Below are positions 8,390-17,617 of a DNA stretch of 54,817 nt, piece after piece (the stretch's first letter is position 1; each line of letters begins with the position of its first letter). The position numbers and the translations under genes were made by a program. Source of the stretch: Alkalibaculum sporogenes (GTDB lineage: Bacteria; Bacillota; Clostridia; Eubacteriales; Alkalibacteraceae); NCBI RefSeq assembly GCF_009362815.1, contig NZ_WHNX01000019.1, forward strand, positions 1 to 54,817, given 5' to 3'. The notes beneath the pieces were generated by a model. The model searched no databases, had not been told where the DNA came from, and worked only from the letters and a program-made list of their open reading frames with translations.

Positions 8390-8463
8390 GAAGCATATAA
8401 AATGCAAGATGAATGTGGAGAGGGATATATGAAGCCTACGGGGATGGTATTCTGGAGTAAATT
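8384..8463 (+). pseudogene. Possible N-terminal fragment of an AraC-family gene
   Basis: Reading from ATG 8384 gives MSEAYKMQDECGEGYMKP, followed after a few codons by a stop (TAA). The intact AraC regulator at 16579 has YEVYRMEDESGEGYMTCY near residues 29-46, a clear match in spacing and residues. The fragment begins inside the right arm of the 25-bp inverted repeat and stops making sense after about 16 codons. It looks like the relic of a lost AraC gene at the edge of the uptake island. Confidence 0.45.
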
Positions 8464-8477
8464 ACAGTAATGTGATT

Positions 8478-9440
8478 TTATCCTAGTTTTCTAAATTCAT
8501 TGGGTGTTAATCCAGTAGTACGTTTGAACAATACGGAAAAGCTAGAATGTTGTTTGTATCCCACTGCATTTGCCACCCTACTAATATCCCAGTCAGAGTT
8601 TAAGAGTATTTGCTTTGCCTTTTCAATACGGAGTGTTTGTATGCGCTCAGTAATCGTTATTCCGAAAGCTTGCTTGAATGCTCCTGTCAACTTATTTTGG
8701 CTCATACAGGCCATTTTCACTAGAGTATCTAAGGACACATGATTAGTGTAATGTTGGTTTAGATAAGTATAGATCTCATTTAAACTCTCCATTACCCATT
8801 CCGGAATATGAATACCCGTGGAATACATGGATTGATTTTCTTCCCATTGCATGATTAGTGAAATAATTTCTAACATTTTGCCTTCGTAATACATCTTGGC
8901 GGTCATGGTAGATGGTCGAGATGCACGAATTTGCTTCAGCACCATTTCCACCTCTGGAATCATGTCCACACCGTTTAATTTAGGTAGTATATTTTCTAAT
9001 TCTTTAAAATTTTTTGAAAATCGATTTGGCAGGAATTTATTATAAAACTCCGGAAGTAAAGAAAGCCCTACGCTGTAAATTGGCGTATCTTTTTGTATTG
9101 TTTGATCATACCATTCTTCTTGCCTAGCATAACCAAGAAGGCTTTCTCTTTGTGAATGCAAACCGTCATATATTAGTTTTGAGGAAGCAGAGCTATAACT
9201 TCCCAAATTCAGAAATGCTGGATGTTCATATTGAAGTAAAAAATCTTCTTTGAATGTAAATTGATAAACACTTATAGCATACAGTGCCTCAACAGGATAA
9301 ATCCAATAATAACCCGTTCCGATAGAAGAATCCAATTCATAGTACAGTCCGCAACGCTTGAAACTTGTTGGTGCTGTTGTTTCAAAAAAGCCTAATTTTG
9401 ACAAATAAGGCAAGTAAAGTTGGTCCAGTATTGTTTGCAT
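8478..9440 (-). CDS. AraC-family transcriptional regulator of the uptake island
   Basis: 320 residues, ATG 9440 with GGAGG 7 bases upstream. The N-terminal 200 residues are an effector domain of the siderophore-type AraC group (GTGYYWIYPVEALYAISVYQFTF). The C-terminal 100 residues carry both helix-turn-helix units (LVKMACMSQNKLTGAFKQAFG and VANAVGYKQHSSFSVLFKRTTG). It is divergent from the ABC pair at 9724, with 283 bp between. AraC proteins of this sort (YbtA, PchR, AlcR) sense the cognate metal-chelate and activate its uptake genes. The shared operator (GTTAG-N6-CTAAC at 9541) overlaps its own predicted start site, so it is probably also metal-repressed. Confidence 0.85.
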   Translation of the reverse strand: MQTILDQLYLPYLSKLGFFETTAPTSFKRCGLYYELDSSIGTGYYWIYPVEALYAISVYQFTFKEDFLLQYEHPAFLNLGSYSSASSKLIYDGLHSQRESLLGYARQEEWYDQTIQKDTPIYSVGLSLLPEFYNKFLPNRFSKNFKELENILPKLNGVDMIPEVEMVLKQIRASRPSTMTAKMYYEGKMLEIISLIMQWEENQSMYSTGIHIPEWVMESLNEIYTYLNQHYTNHVSLDTLVKMACMSQNKLTGAFKQAFGITITERIQTLRIEKAKQILLNSDWDISRVANAVGYKQHSSFSVLFKRTTGLTPNEFRKLG

Positions 9441-9457
9441 CTTTTAGCCTCCCTCTA

Positions 9458-9564
9458 TTGCAAATTCACAAACTTCTTTTGCCATCTGTCATATACCTCG
9501 TGAATCAATTGACTGCACCTATAGAAGAATATAAAATCAAGTTAGTTATAACTAACTAATTATA
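9458..9564. promoter_or_regulatory. Divergent control region of the AraC gene and the first ABC pair
   Basis: Plus strand: TTGACT (9509-9514), 17 bp, TAAAAT (9532-9537). Minus strand: TTTAAA, 17 bp, TATAAT (9564-9559). Between and just downstream of both -10 boxes lies the perfect 16-bp palindrome GTTAGTTATAACTAAC (9541-9556). Upstream of the plus -35 are two 21-bp-spaced repeats starting TTGC (9458 and 9479). The block 9458-9514 aligns without gaps to 13293-13349, with 44 of 57 bases identical. Inference: the repeats bind AraC, and the palindrome binds a metal-dependent repressor. Confidence 0.7.
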
Positions 9565-9723
9565 GCATGCTTCTAGAAATTTTTAAAGTCAGTTCTCGCA
9601 AATTGTAATATCACAGAAAGGAAGGCTTTATTGATTAAATAATAATATTGATTCGTTGTTTTTATGCTCTACACTACTATATGCTTCAATAAAAAAGTTA
9701 ATAATATCAAGGAGGAAAAATAA

Positions 9724-11508
9724 TTGAAAAAATCAAAATTGATCCCCCGATTAATGAATCATGCAGGGAAATATAAATTTGCTATGATTCTGTCTTGGGT
9801 TTTTCCGGCTTTAGGCGGGATCGCCAGCTTAGGCCCTTATATCTGTATCTATTTTGTAGCACAGGAATTGTTGCTAGCTGGGAAGGATCTTACTTTACTG
9901 AATAGTGAGCTAATAACTCGCTATGGCTGGCTGGCAGTTAACCTGACTATGCTTTCGTTTATGTTGTACGGATTGGGATTGGTATTTTCGCATTTAACCG
10001 CATTTACTCTTATGGCGAATCTTAGAATTCAGTTGATACGGCATATTGGGGAGCTTCCGTTAGGATTCCATATTTTAAACCCCAGCGGAAAGCTTCGCAA
10101 AATTATTGAGAAAAATACTGAAAGTACTGAGAATTTTGTTGCACACCAGTTGCCAGATACGGTGCAAGCGATCATAACACCGATAGCCTTTCTTGTGAGT
10201 ATGCTCTTTTTTGAATGGCGTCTGGCCTTGATTTGCCTAATCCCAATTGCTATAGGATTTTTTATATTAAGCTCCATGCTCAAGGGGGAGAGCAACGGTT
10301 TACTAGAGTATCAAAAAGCTCAGGTTGATATGAGTAATGCGGCTGTCGAATATGTACGGGGTATTTCGGTAGTTAAGGTCTTTGGACAAACTGTACACTC
10401 TTTCAAACGCTTTCACGATTCTATTATGGACTACAAAAAATTTGTAACACAATATGCACTGTCTATGGAAAAACCTATGAGCGGTTATATTGCTTCCGTT
10501 CATGGAATATTTTTTGTGCTGATTCCAGCCGGAATTGTTTTGTATAATCTGCTTAACAACCTACAAAATTTTATCCTGAGCTTTGTTTTTTTTATTGTAT
10601 TTACCCCTTTGGTTGCCGTTATGCTGATGAAAATTATGTACAGTTCTTCGAATCAACTAATTACCACACAAGCGTTGGATACCATTGAGAATCTTTTAAA
10701 TGAGAAGCCAATGTCACAACCTACACATCCACAAAGACCATCTTTCTATGATATTGTGTTTGATTCGGTCTCCTTTCAATACGAAAAGGATAGCGCAAAA
10801 GCCATTGATGATCTCTCCTTTACCGCAAAGGCGGGTACCGTCACAGCGTTAGTGGGTGCTTCGGGTGGGGGAAAGAGCACGGTCGCCAATCTAATCACTC
10901 GGTTTTGGGATGTGGATAGTGGAAGCATTTGCGTTGGGAGTGTGAATGTAAAGGAAATGAACTACAACGAGTGGATGAGCCAGGTCAGTTTTGTGTTTCA
11001 GGATGTAAATCTGTTTAAGATGAGTATTGCCGAGAATGTCGCTTTCAGTAAACCGGAGGCCACGGAGGAAAATATTTTAAATGCACTTCATCTAGCACAA
11101 TGTGACGATATTCTGGCCAAGTTGCCTAATGGGATGCATACGGCAATTGGAGCAAAAGGAGTTTATCTTTCTGGTGGCGAAATGCAGCGGATCGCTTTGG
11201 CAAGGGCAATTTTAAAAGACGCTCCTGTTGTCATTTTGGATGAAGCTACTGCTTTTGCAGACCCGGAAAATGAATATAAAATTCAGAAAGCACTGGATGT
11301 TCTGATGCAGGGCAAGACTGTGCTGATGATAGCCCACCGCTTGTCGACCATTACGGGAGCCGATCAGATTTTGGTGATGGATAGTGGTAAGCTCATAGAG
11401 CAAGGCTCACATAAAAATTTGATAAAATCTGGTGGCGTTTACGCAGGCATGTATAGAGAATACCAGTCGGGCACGTCATGGAAAATAAGGGGTGAAGCAC
11501 ATGTTTAA
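9724..11508 (+). CDS. ABC transporter, fused membrane-ATPase subunit A of pair 1 (YbtP/IrtA-like)
   Basis: 594 residues, TTG start with AAGGAGG at 9709-9715. Six membrane segments lie in residues about 18-320. The nucleotide domain has Walker A GASGGGKST near 378, signature LSGGE near 482, Walker B VVILDEATAF near 500 and H-loop AHRLST near 540. Although it has the exporter fold, its partner gene, AraC neighbour and ECF neighbours match the siderophore importers YbtPQ and IrtAB and the transport genes of the streptococcal equibactin locus. The DEATAFADPENE version of Walker B is shared by the first subunit of all three pairs here, with small changes. Import of a metal-chelate is inferred from context, not shown. 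Confidence 0.8.
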   Translation: MKKSKLIPRLMNHAGKYKFAMILSWVFPALGGIASLGPYICIYFVAQELLLAGKDLTLLNSELITRYGWLAVNLTMLSFMLYGLGLVFSHLTAFTLMANLRIQLIRHIGELPLGFHILNPSGKLRKIIEKNTESTENFVAHQLPDTVQAIITPIAFLVSMLFFEWRLALICLIPIAIGFFILSSMLKGESNGLLEYQKAQVDMSNAAVEYVRGISVVKVFGQTVHSFKRFHDSIMDYKKFVTQYALSMEKPMSGYIASVHGIFFVLIPAGIVLYNLLNNLQNFILSFVFFIVFTPLVAVMLMKIMYSSSNQLITTQALDTIENLLNEKPMSQPTHPQRPSFYDIVFDSVSFQYEKDSAKAIDDLSFTAKAGTVTALVGASGGGKSTVANLITRFWDVDSGSICVGSVNVKEMNYNEWMSQVSFVFQDVNLFKMSIAENVAFSKPEATEENILNALHLAQCDDILAKLPNGMHTAIGAKGVYLSGGEMQRIALARAILKDAPVVILDEATAFADPENEYKIQKALDVLMQGKTVLMIAHRLSTITGADQILVMDSGKLIEQGSHKNLIKSGGVYAGMYREYQSGTSWKIRGEAHV

Positions 11509-13249
11509 AAATACATTTTCATTGACAGATAAGGGCTATGTAAATGTGATAAAGGGGATTTTGCTTACTGCACTGCACAATCTCAGCATTATGTTTCCCG
11601 TGGTATTGCTTCTTCTACTTGCATCAGATATGATTCAGAACTATCTTGGAGATAAAAAAGTGAGTATTTCCTTATTCCCATATTGGGGCGTGGCACTATT
11701 GTTGTTGCTGCTTATCTATTGGGTTTACCGCTGGACTTACAGGAAAACTTATGTAGCCGCTTATGAAGAAAGTGCGAATACTCGGATCTCACTGGCGGAA
11801 AAAATAAGGAGGTTGCCGCTTTCCTACTTTGGAAATAAGGATTTAAGCGATCTGACTAGTACATTAATGGATGACACTACAACTATGGAACATACATTGG
11901 CAACCGGAGTTTGCGAACTTTTCGGAGGCATTATTTCAAGTGCTGTCGTTTTACTCACCCTCTTCTTCTATGATTGGCGGATGAGCCTAAGCTTGTTTAT
12001 TTGCTTGCCAGTGTCGTTGGCAGTACTGGCGATTTCTTACAAAGTCAGTTCCTCCTCCAACTGGAAAAACCGCCATGCCAAGCTAGGTGTAAGCGAAGCT
12101 ATTCAGGAATATTTGGAAAATATTAAGCTAGTTCAAACCTCGCCCCAGAAGTATTCCTACCGAACGCAGGTAGAAAAGCGAATCAAAAAGGTTGTTCGTA
12201 CCTCAATGATTTATGAATTGGTCATGGGTGTTTTCGTAAGCATCGCCTATAACATCCTACGCGTGGGTTTGGGACTGGTGGTGGTTACAGGATCCTATTT
12301 GATTACCCACGAAAAAATTGATTTAATTGGATTTTTGTTGTTTCTTTTTGTAGCGGCCCGTATCTATGATCCACTTACCACGGTTTTCTTTAAAATGGGA
12401 GAATTCTTTTATTCCCTTGTCAGTGCGTCAAGGATCCGAGAAATACAGGATTATCCAGTGCAGATAGGCGATTCGAATATAACACTTAACTCTTATGATA
12501 TCACCTTTGACCATGTTTACTTTGCCTATAACACAGATACGGTCATTAGTGACGTTTCTTTTGTAGCAAAACAAGGGGAAATCACAGCCCTCGTCGGCCC
12601 CTCTGGTTGTGGTAAAAGTACGATGAGTAAGCTTGCATCTCGTTTTTGGGATGTAAGCAAGGGGAGAATTTTGATTGACGGCAAAAATATCAATGATATT
12701 GATCCCGAAACATTACTAGGTTATTTTTCTATCGTATTTCAGGATGTGGTACTTTTTAATGATACGATATACAACAATATAAAAATTGGAAAGAAGGATG
12801 CCACAGAAGAAGAAATCATCACGGCTGCCCGCATGGCACGGTGCGAGGATTTTATATATAAGCTCCCACATTCCTATGATACAGTCATAGGCGAAAATGG
12901 GAAAACCCTGTCCGGAGGAGAAAGGCAACGTATCTCCATCGCCAGAGCTTTTCTCAAGGACGCTCCTATTGTGCTTTTAGACGAAGCCACAGCTTCTCTC
13001 GACCCGGAAAATGAAACACTGATACAGGAAGCAATTGGGAAACTTATTCGGAATAAAACTGTGCTTATTATTGCCCATAGACTGCGTTCAATAGAGGATT
13101 GTGATAAAATTGTTGTCCTTAAGGCTGGAAAAGTGAAGGAAGTGGGGCGTCATCAAGAACTGATGGAATCAAACGGATTGTATCATCATCTGTTTGAATT
13201 GCAGAGGGAAAGCTCCGCATGGGGTGTTGGTAGTGTAAAACAAGTATGA
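11501..13249 (+). CDS. ABC transporter, fused membrane-ATPase subunit B of pair 1 (YbtQ/IrtB-like)
   Basis: 582 residues from ATG 11501, overlapping subunit A by 8 bases (ATGTTTAA). An in-frame GTG at 11492 sits inside the ribosome site and is less likely. Six membrane segments fill residues about 20-310. The ATPase has Walker A GPSGCGKST near 366, LSGGE near 470, Walker B IVLLDEATAS near 490 and AHRLRSI. Both nucleotide sites of the heterodimer keep the catalytic Glu and signature, so neither looks degenerate. The same 8-base overlap occurs in the other two pairs, which supports this start and a common origin. Confidence 0.8.
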   Translation: MFKNTFSLTDKGYVNVIKGILLTALHNLSIMFPVVLLLLLASDMIQNYLGDKKVSISLFPYWGVALLLLLLIYWVYRWTYRKTYVAAYEESANTRISLAEKIRRLPLSYFGNKDLSDLTSTLMDDTTTMEHTLATGVCELFGGIISSAVVLLTLFFYDWRMSLSLFICLPVSLAVLAISYKVSSSSNWKNRHAKLGVSEAIQEYLENIKLVQTSPQKYSYRTQVEKRIKKVVRTSMIYELVMGVFVSIAYNILRVGLGLVVVTGSYLITHEKIDLIGFLLFLFVAARIYDPLTTVFFKMGEFFYSLVSASRIREIQDYPVQIGDSNITLNSYDITFDHVYFAYNTDTVISDVSFVAKQGEITALVGPSGCGKSTMSKLASRFWDVSKGRILIDGKNINDIDPETLLGYFSIVFQDVVLFNDTIYNNIKIGKKDATEEEIITAARMARCEDFIYKLPHSYDTVIGENGKTLSGGERQRISIARAFLKDAPIVLLDEATASLDPENETLIQEAIGKLIRNKTVLIIAHRLRSIEDCDKIVVLKAGKVKEVGRHQELMESNGLYHHLFELQRESSAWGVGSVKQV

Positions 13250-13292
13250 GGAACATGACCTCTTGCAGCGTGGTATTTTCCTTTTTAGATTT

Positions 13293-13399
13293 TTGCAGAT
13301 TCACATATTTCTTTTGCAATTTGTCATAAACAGGGCAAATCTATTGACCGATGAATCGTTCTACGTGATAATTAGCAATGCAGGTTAGTGTTGTCTAAC
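13293..13399 (+). promoter_or_regulatory. Control region of the first ECF operon
   Basis: TTGACC (13344-13349), 17 bp, GATAAT (13367-13372), then the palindrome GTTAGTGTTGTCTAAC (13384-13399) at the expected transcript start. Upstream, 13293-13349 is the gap-free match to 9458-9514. It contains direct repeats TTGCAGATTCACATAT (13293) and TTGCAATTTGTCATAA (13314), 21 bp apart and identical at 11 of 16 positions. This is the arrangement expected for a two-site AraC activator ending just before the -35. The remainder of 13250-13567 is leader with GGGAGG at 13553. Confidence 0.7.
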
Positions 13400-13567
13400 T
13401 TAGGCGAATTTTGAAGTGGTTATGAAAAGGTTCTTTGATTTTTGCAACCACTTAGGAAGGAAGAGTTTTATTGACTCAACTAAGTAGACAAAGGGATACG
13501 ACATTTTTAGGATTGTCTCCCAAGCATCAAATGATGATCACTATAACCAAATGGGAGGAATACTACT

Positions 13568-14329
13568 GTGATGAAAGTTGATACACGATGTGTACCAAGT
13601 GTGGCAAAATCTACAGATGCACTTTTAGTTGGTGATAGGCGAACGTTAGAGCCCAGAACAAAGCTTCTTATACTTCTTATTATAAATATAACTAGTTTTG
13701 TTCAGAGCAATGTGTTGTGTGAAACGATTTGCATTGCTATGATTATTTTCGCAATGCTGTATCATCGCAGCTATCGTTTGGCAATCAAAAATCTATTGCT
13801 TTTTATAGCGATGGCACTTCTGATTCTACTTACGCTACGGGTTGAAAATACGGTTGTGGGGATGCTATCGGTTGTACTGATTATGGCAAGGAAGATATTT
13901 CCTACATTTATGTTCGCTGCCCTACTTATGTCAACCACACAGGTAGGAGAGATGACGGCATCTCTCCAAACTATGCACACACCGCGCCAGATAACAATAC
14001 CCATTGTAGTAATCATGCGTTTTTTCCCAACGATAAAAGAAGAAAGCAGGGGGGTTTTGGATGCGGCAAAGGTAAGGGGAATTCGCTTTACATTTTGGAA
14101 TTTCCTAAGTGCACCAGGGAAAATGATGGAGTATATTATGGTTCCGCTAATGATGCAGCTTTCTGTTGTAGCTGAGGAATTATCTGCTGCGGCCGTTACA
14201 AGAGGAATTGACTCGGACAAGCAGAGGACATCTTTATATCAAACACGCTTTGGTATTGTAGATATTATTTTCATACTATTGTTCTCTGCCAATTTGATAT
14301 TTGCTTTTATGGGAGGTGGAATATGGTGA
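13568..14329 (+). CDS. ECF transporter transmembrane subunit EcfT, module 1
   Basis: 253 residues, GTG start 9 bases after GGGAGG; an ATG follows immediately at 13571. There are about five membrane segments. The C-terminal half has the EcfT coupling motifs: EESRGVLDAAKVRGI near 156-170 (the Ala-Arg-Gly motif) and ELSAAAVTRGID near 208-219. The N terminus contains LEPRTKLLILLI, typical of EcfT starting helices. Its stop overlaps the start of the ATPase gene (ATGGTGA). It links the double ATPase to the S component at 15836, forming a complete group-I-like ECF importer. Confidence 0.85.
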   Translation: MMKVDTRCVPSVAKSTDALLVGDRRTLEPRTKLLILLIINITSFVQSNVLCETICIAMIIFAMLYHRSYRLAIKNLLLFIAMALLILLTLRVENTVVGMLSVVLIMARKIFPTFMFAALLMSTTQVGEMTASLQTMHTPRQITIPIVVIMRFFPTIKEESRGVLDAAKVRGIRFTFWNFLSAPGKMMEYIMVPLMMQLSVVAEELSAAAVTRGIDSDKQRTSLYQTRFGIVDIIFILLFSANLIFAFMGGGIW

Positions 14330-15813
14330 GTAGCCCATTCGCTGTAAAAATGGAAAATGTGAACTTTAGATATTCAAGCTGTGCAGCAGAAGGTCTGCGT
14401 GACATAAACTTATCTGTGCGTCACGGTGAGTGTATTGTTTTGACTGGAGCAAGTGGTTGTGGTAAAACATCCCTCACTAGAATTGTGAATGGCTTGATTC
14501 CACATTTTTATGAAGGAGAGCTACGTGGTGACATCAGTATTGGTGGTAAAAACATCACAAGCTGGAAGCTGGATGAACTCTCTATGAAAGTAGGTTCCGT
14601 TTTTCAAAATCCCCGCAGTCAATTTTTTAATTTGGATACTACTAACGAGATTGCCTTTGGCTGTGAAAATTTAGGGATAAGTAGAGAGCAAATATTGCAA
14701 CGCATCAACAAGACGGTAACAGATCTACATATTGAGAGGCTAATAAATCGTGACGTTTTTTCCCTCTCGGGAGGTGAAAAGCAGATGCTTGCCATCGCTT
14801 CTGCATACTCCTTGGGACCGGATATTTTTGTTTTAGATGAGCCGTCAGCAAATCTGGATGCCTTTGCGACCAATCAATTGCGAGAGGTCCTGGAAAAGTT
14901 AAAGGGAGAAGGAAAAACGATTCTGATTGCAGAACATCGTCTATATTATCTAGCAGACATCGCAGATCGCATCTTGTATATGGAAAAAGGGCGAATCGTG
15001 AAGGAGTGGAGTGTTAAAGAGTTTGGCGAAGTCAGTAAGGAACAGAGGACAGAATTGGGAATTCGCGCATGGAACTTATCACAAGTGAAAATTGAACATC
15101 ATAGGAGCACAAGCAAGGAAGAAACAGGACTTTCTGTGGAACATCTCAGTGTGGCATATACTCCAAAATTGCCTATTTTGTGCGACATAAGCTGTACTAT
15201 GCCAAGGAATAAAATAACTGCTGTAATTGGAAGAAACGGGCAGGGGAAATCCACTTTTGCCCGGTGTCTGTGCGGTCTTACCAAAGAAAACTCAGGGAAA
15301 GTCTCCTATGAGGGCAAGGAACTACCTTACAAGAAGCGGTGCGGCAAAAATTTTCTTGTCATGCAAAATCCTAGTTATCAGTTGTTCAGTGACAGCGTAA
15401 TGGGAGAAGTGGAGCTATCCTTAAAAAGTGGGAAAAAAGGGGGGACCACCGAAGCATGGGATATATTGAGACTTTTATCCCTCGATGAATTTGTGGAACA
15501 ACATCCTATGAGTTTATCAGGTGGACAAAAGCAACGGTTGGCCATTGCAGCTGGTATCGCACAAAATGCAGATGTAATAATTTTAGATGAACCGACCAGT
15601 GGATTAGATTATACGAATATGCTTCGTGTACATACACTTTTGGATCAAATTCAAGCAAGAGGAAAAGAAATTATTGTCATCACACATGATTATGAGTTTT
15701 TGGTCAATACCTGTGATTGCGTGATAGAGATTGAGGACGGTATCATCACCGATCAATATCAAATAAATACAGAAAATGAGAACAAGCTATTGCGTTTTTT
15801 TATGAACATATAA
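14323..15813 (+). CDS. ECF transporter fused double ATPase (EcfA-EcfA'), module 1
   Basis: 496 residues with two ABC domains in one chain. Domain 1: Walker A GASGCGKTS near 41, signature LSGGEKQM near 148, Walker B IFVLDEPSAN near 167, H-loop AEHR. Domain 2: Walker A GRNGQGKST near 303, LSGGQKQR near 399, Walker B VIILDEPTSGLD, and THD. A single fused ATPase is usual for the ECF modules that go with Trep_Strep/MptD-type S components. ATG 14323 overlaps the EcfT stop by 7 bases, with GGGAGGTGG as ribosome site. Confidence 0.9.
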   Translation: MVSSPFAVKMENVNFRYSSCAAEGLRDINLSVRHGECIVLTGASGCGKTSLTRIVNGLIPHFYEGELRGDISIGGKNITSWKLDELSMKVGSVFQNPRSQFFNLDTTNEIAFGCENLGISREQILQRINKTVTDLHIERLINRDVFSLSGGEKQMLAIASAYSLGPDIFVLDEPSANLDAFATNQLREVLEKLKGEGKTILIAEHRLYYLADIADRILYMEKGRIVKEWSVKEFGEVSKEQRTELGIRAWNLSQVKIEHHRSTSKEETGLSVEHLSVAYTPKLPILCDISCTMPRNKITAVIGRNGQGKSTFARCLCGLTKENSGKVSYEGKELPYKKRCGKNFLVMQNPSYQLFSDSVMGEVELSLKSGKKGGTTEAWDILRLLSLDEFVEQHPMSLSGGQKQRLAIAAGIAQNADVIILDEPTSGLDYTNMLRVHTLLDQIQARGKEIIVITHDYEFLVNTCDCVIEIEDGIITDQYQINTENENKLLRFFMNI

Positions 15814-15835
15814 AAATTAAAGGAGAGATTAAGTT

Positions 15836-16441
15836 ATGAATACCGAAGCTAAAAAAAAGGGGCTAGCAAGCAAAGATTTGATTAACATAGCTATTTTTAC
15901 ATTGCTTTATGCTATTTGCATGTTTCTGGTTGCAGGAATTGTGGGAATGATTCCTGCCGGGTTTATTTTCCACGGTGCAATAGCCGCCATACCGTGCGGC
16001 ATTATTTACATGTACATGAGGGCAAAAACACCAAAAAAAAGCTCTGTCATTGTGCAGTCCATCTTATTTGCTATTATTTACTTTGTTATGGGTAATCCCA
16101 TAACTGTGCCAATTGCGATTTTATTGGGAGGATTCCTTGCAGAGATCATCACGGCAACAGGAAATTACGTTAGTTTTTGGAGGAATTCCATTGGATTTGC
16201 TGTAACAACAGCAATTACTTGGCTAGGATTCATGGTAAATATGATTTTCCAAAAACAATACTATATGGAATACGCGACTGGAAGGGGATCTTCGGCATCA
16301 TATGTAGAAAGTCTACTTGATCTCGCCAACGGGCCTATATTCTATGTCGCACTAGCCGTAACAATTATTTGTGCATTTTTAGGAGCACTTCTGGGGCGTA
16401 AATTACTCAAAAAGCATTTTGAAAAGGCAGGTATGGTTTAA
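15836..16441 (+). CDS. ECF transporter S component, Trep_Strep/MptD family, module 1
   Basis: 201 residues with five or six hydrophobic helices and almost no soluble part. The N terminus KGLASKDLINIAIFTLLYAI and the C terminus LGALLGRKLLKKHFEKAGMV are characteristic of the Trep_Strep family of S components. This family accompanies EcfT, a fused EcfA, and often YbtPQ-like ABC pairs. The S component gives substrate specificity; in this genomic setting a metal-chelate is the likely cargo. AAAGGAGAG precedes ATG 15836. It shares the closing KKHFEKAG.V motif with the second S component at 18056. Confidence 0.85.
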   Translation: MNTEAKKKGLASKDLINIAIFTLLYAICMFLVAGIVGMIPAGFIFHGAIAAIPCGIIYMYMRAKTPKKSSVIVQSILFAIIYFVMGNPITVPIAILLGGFLAEIITATGNYVSFWRNSIGFAVTTAITWLGFMVNMIFQKQYYMEYATGRGSSASYVESLLDLANGPIFYVALAVTIICAFLGALLGRKLLKKHFEKAGMV

Positions 16442-16489
16442 TATATTTAATATATTTTCGTATTATACATAGGTATTCTCATACAGCTA

Positions 16490-16537
16490 TTGCCTTTTTA
16501 GGAGTAATTTGCTACACTTAAGTTAGAAAGTACTAAC
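16490..16537 (+). promoter_or_regulatory. Promoter and operator of the second AraC gene
   Basis: TTGCCT (16490-16495), 17 bp, TACACT (16513-16518), followed 3 bases later by GTTAGAAAGTACTAAC (16522-16537), the same GTTAG-N6-CTAAC palindrome as at 9541 and 13384. Here it is further flanked by CTTAA and TTAAG. The placement over the start site indicates repression. Confidence 0.7.
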
Positions 16538-16578
16538 ATTAAGAGTGAATCTAAATTGGTAGAGGAGTTGAATTCAGA

Positions 16579-17538
16579 ATGATATCGTGCCTTGAAGATA
16601 AGGTTTTTTACGGAAATAACGTTGTTGTAATCAAAAGAGAAGAAGATTATGAAGTATACAGAATGGAAGATGAAAGTGGAGAAGGATATATGACTTGTTA
16701 TCATGTATTGCCTGGTATTGATTTGATCTATAATGATTTTCATATGGAAAATTGCATTTCGCAGCTAAGACCTAATGTAGAGATGATTGGAATTGATCAT
16801 TGTAGAGAAGGTCGTATTGAATGGGAATTTGAAAATGACTCCTATATGTACTTGCAGGAGGGTGACTTTCAAATTAATTCGAGAGAGCACCATGCTATAG
16901 GATTTGGGTTTCCTTTAAGACACTATCATGGGATTACAATTGCCATATACTTAGAAGAAGCATCAGGAATTCTATCTACTATTTTAGATGGTTTTTCTAT
17001 AGATCTACAAGCTTTACGTACAAAGCTTTGTTCAGGTAAAACACCCTTTATTATACGTGGAGAAGACTCTATCGAACATATTTTTTCTGAGCTTTATACA
17101 GTATCTGATAAAATTCGAATGAACTATTTTAAAATAAAAGTGTTAGAACTTCTCTTGTTTCTAAGTGTGATAGATGTCCCTAGTACGTGTATAGAAAAAC
17201 TGTATTTTTCTAAAGCTCAGGTTGATACCTTAAAGGCCATTATGAAGTACATGAGAGATCATTTAGAACATCATTTTACCTTAGAAGAGTTATCCTGTAA
17301 GTTTAAGATACCCTTGACTTCAATGAAAACTTGTTTTAAGTGTATTTATGGCACTTCTATTTATGCATATATGAGGGCATATCGTATGCAAAAAGCCGCC
17401 TTACTGCTACGTGAAACCAACGACAATATAATGACGATAGCTGGCAAAATGGGTTATGACAATTCAAGTAAATTTGCTAAAGCGTTTAAAGATGTCATGG
17501 GTGTACCTCCTTTTCAATATAGAAAAGTATCTGTATGA
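16579..17538 (+). CDS. AraC-family transcriptional regulator, second copy
   Basis: 319 residues. The N-terminal sensor domain begins ESGEGYMTCYHVLPGIDLIYNDFHM (residues about 37-57) and belongs to a group common beside metallophore and multidrug-type ABC genes in Clostridia. The C-terminal residues about 215-318 hold both helix-turn-helix motifs (LEELSCKFKIPLTSMKTCFKCIYG; IAGKMGYDNSSKFAKAFKDVMG). AGGAG precedes ATG 16579 by 12 bases, a slightly long gap. It is co-directional with ECF module 2, and a pair of 20-bp repeats before that module's promoter (17618) is a plausible target. Confidence 0.85.
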   Translation: MISCLEDKVFYGNNVVVIKREEDYEVYRMEDESGEGYMTCYHVLPGIDLIYNDFHMENCISQLRPNVEMIGIDHCREGRIEWEFENDSYMYLQEGDFQINSREHHAIGFGFPLRHYHGITIAIYLEEASGILSTILDGFSIDLQALRTKLCSGKTPFIIRGEDSIEHIFSELYTVSDKIRMNYFKIKVLELLLFLSVIDVPSTCIEKLYFSKAQVDTLKAIMKYMRDHLEHHFTLEELSCKFKIPLTSMKTCFKCIYGTSIYAYMRAYRMQKAALLLRETNDNIMTIAGKMGYDNSSKFAKAFKDVMGVPPFQYRKVSV

Positions 17539-17617
17539 ACAAATAATCTTTTCACGTACTAGAATAGCGGTATGTATCTAATCAAATCCCTCTTATCAAT
17601 ATTGAAAAAGCATATGT

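Noticed and set aside
13771-14220. Long open frame antisense to EcfT (149 codons)
   Set aside because: No ribosome site, no family features, and wholly inside a well-supported gene; the same applies to the other antisense frames in the ABC and glycyl radical genes.
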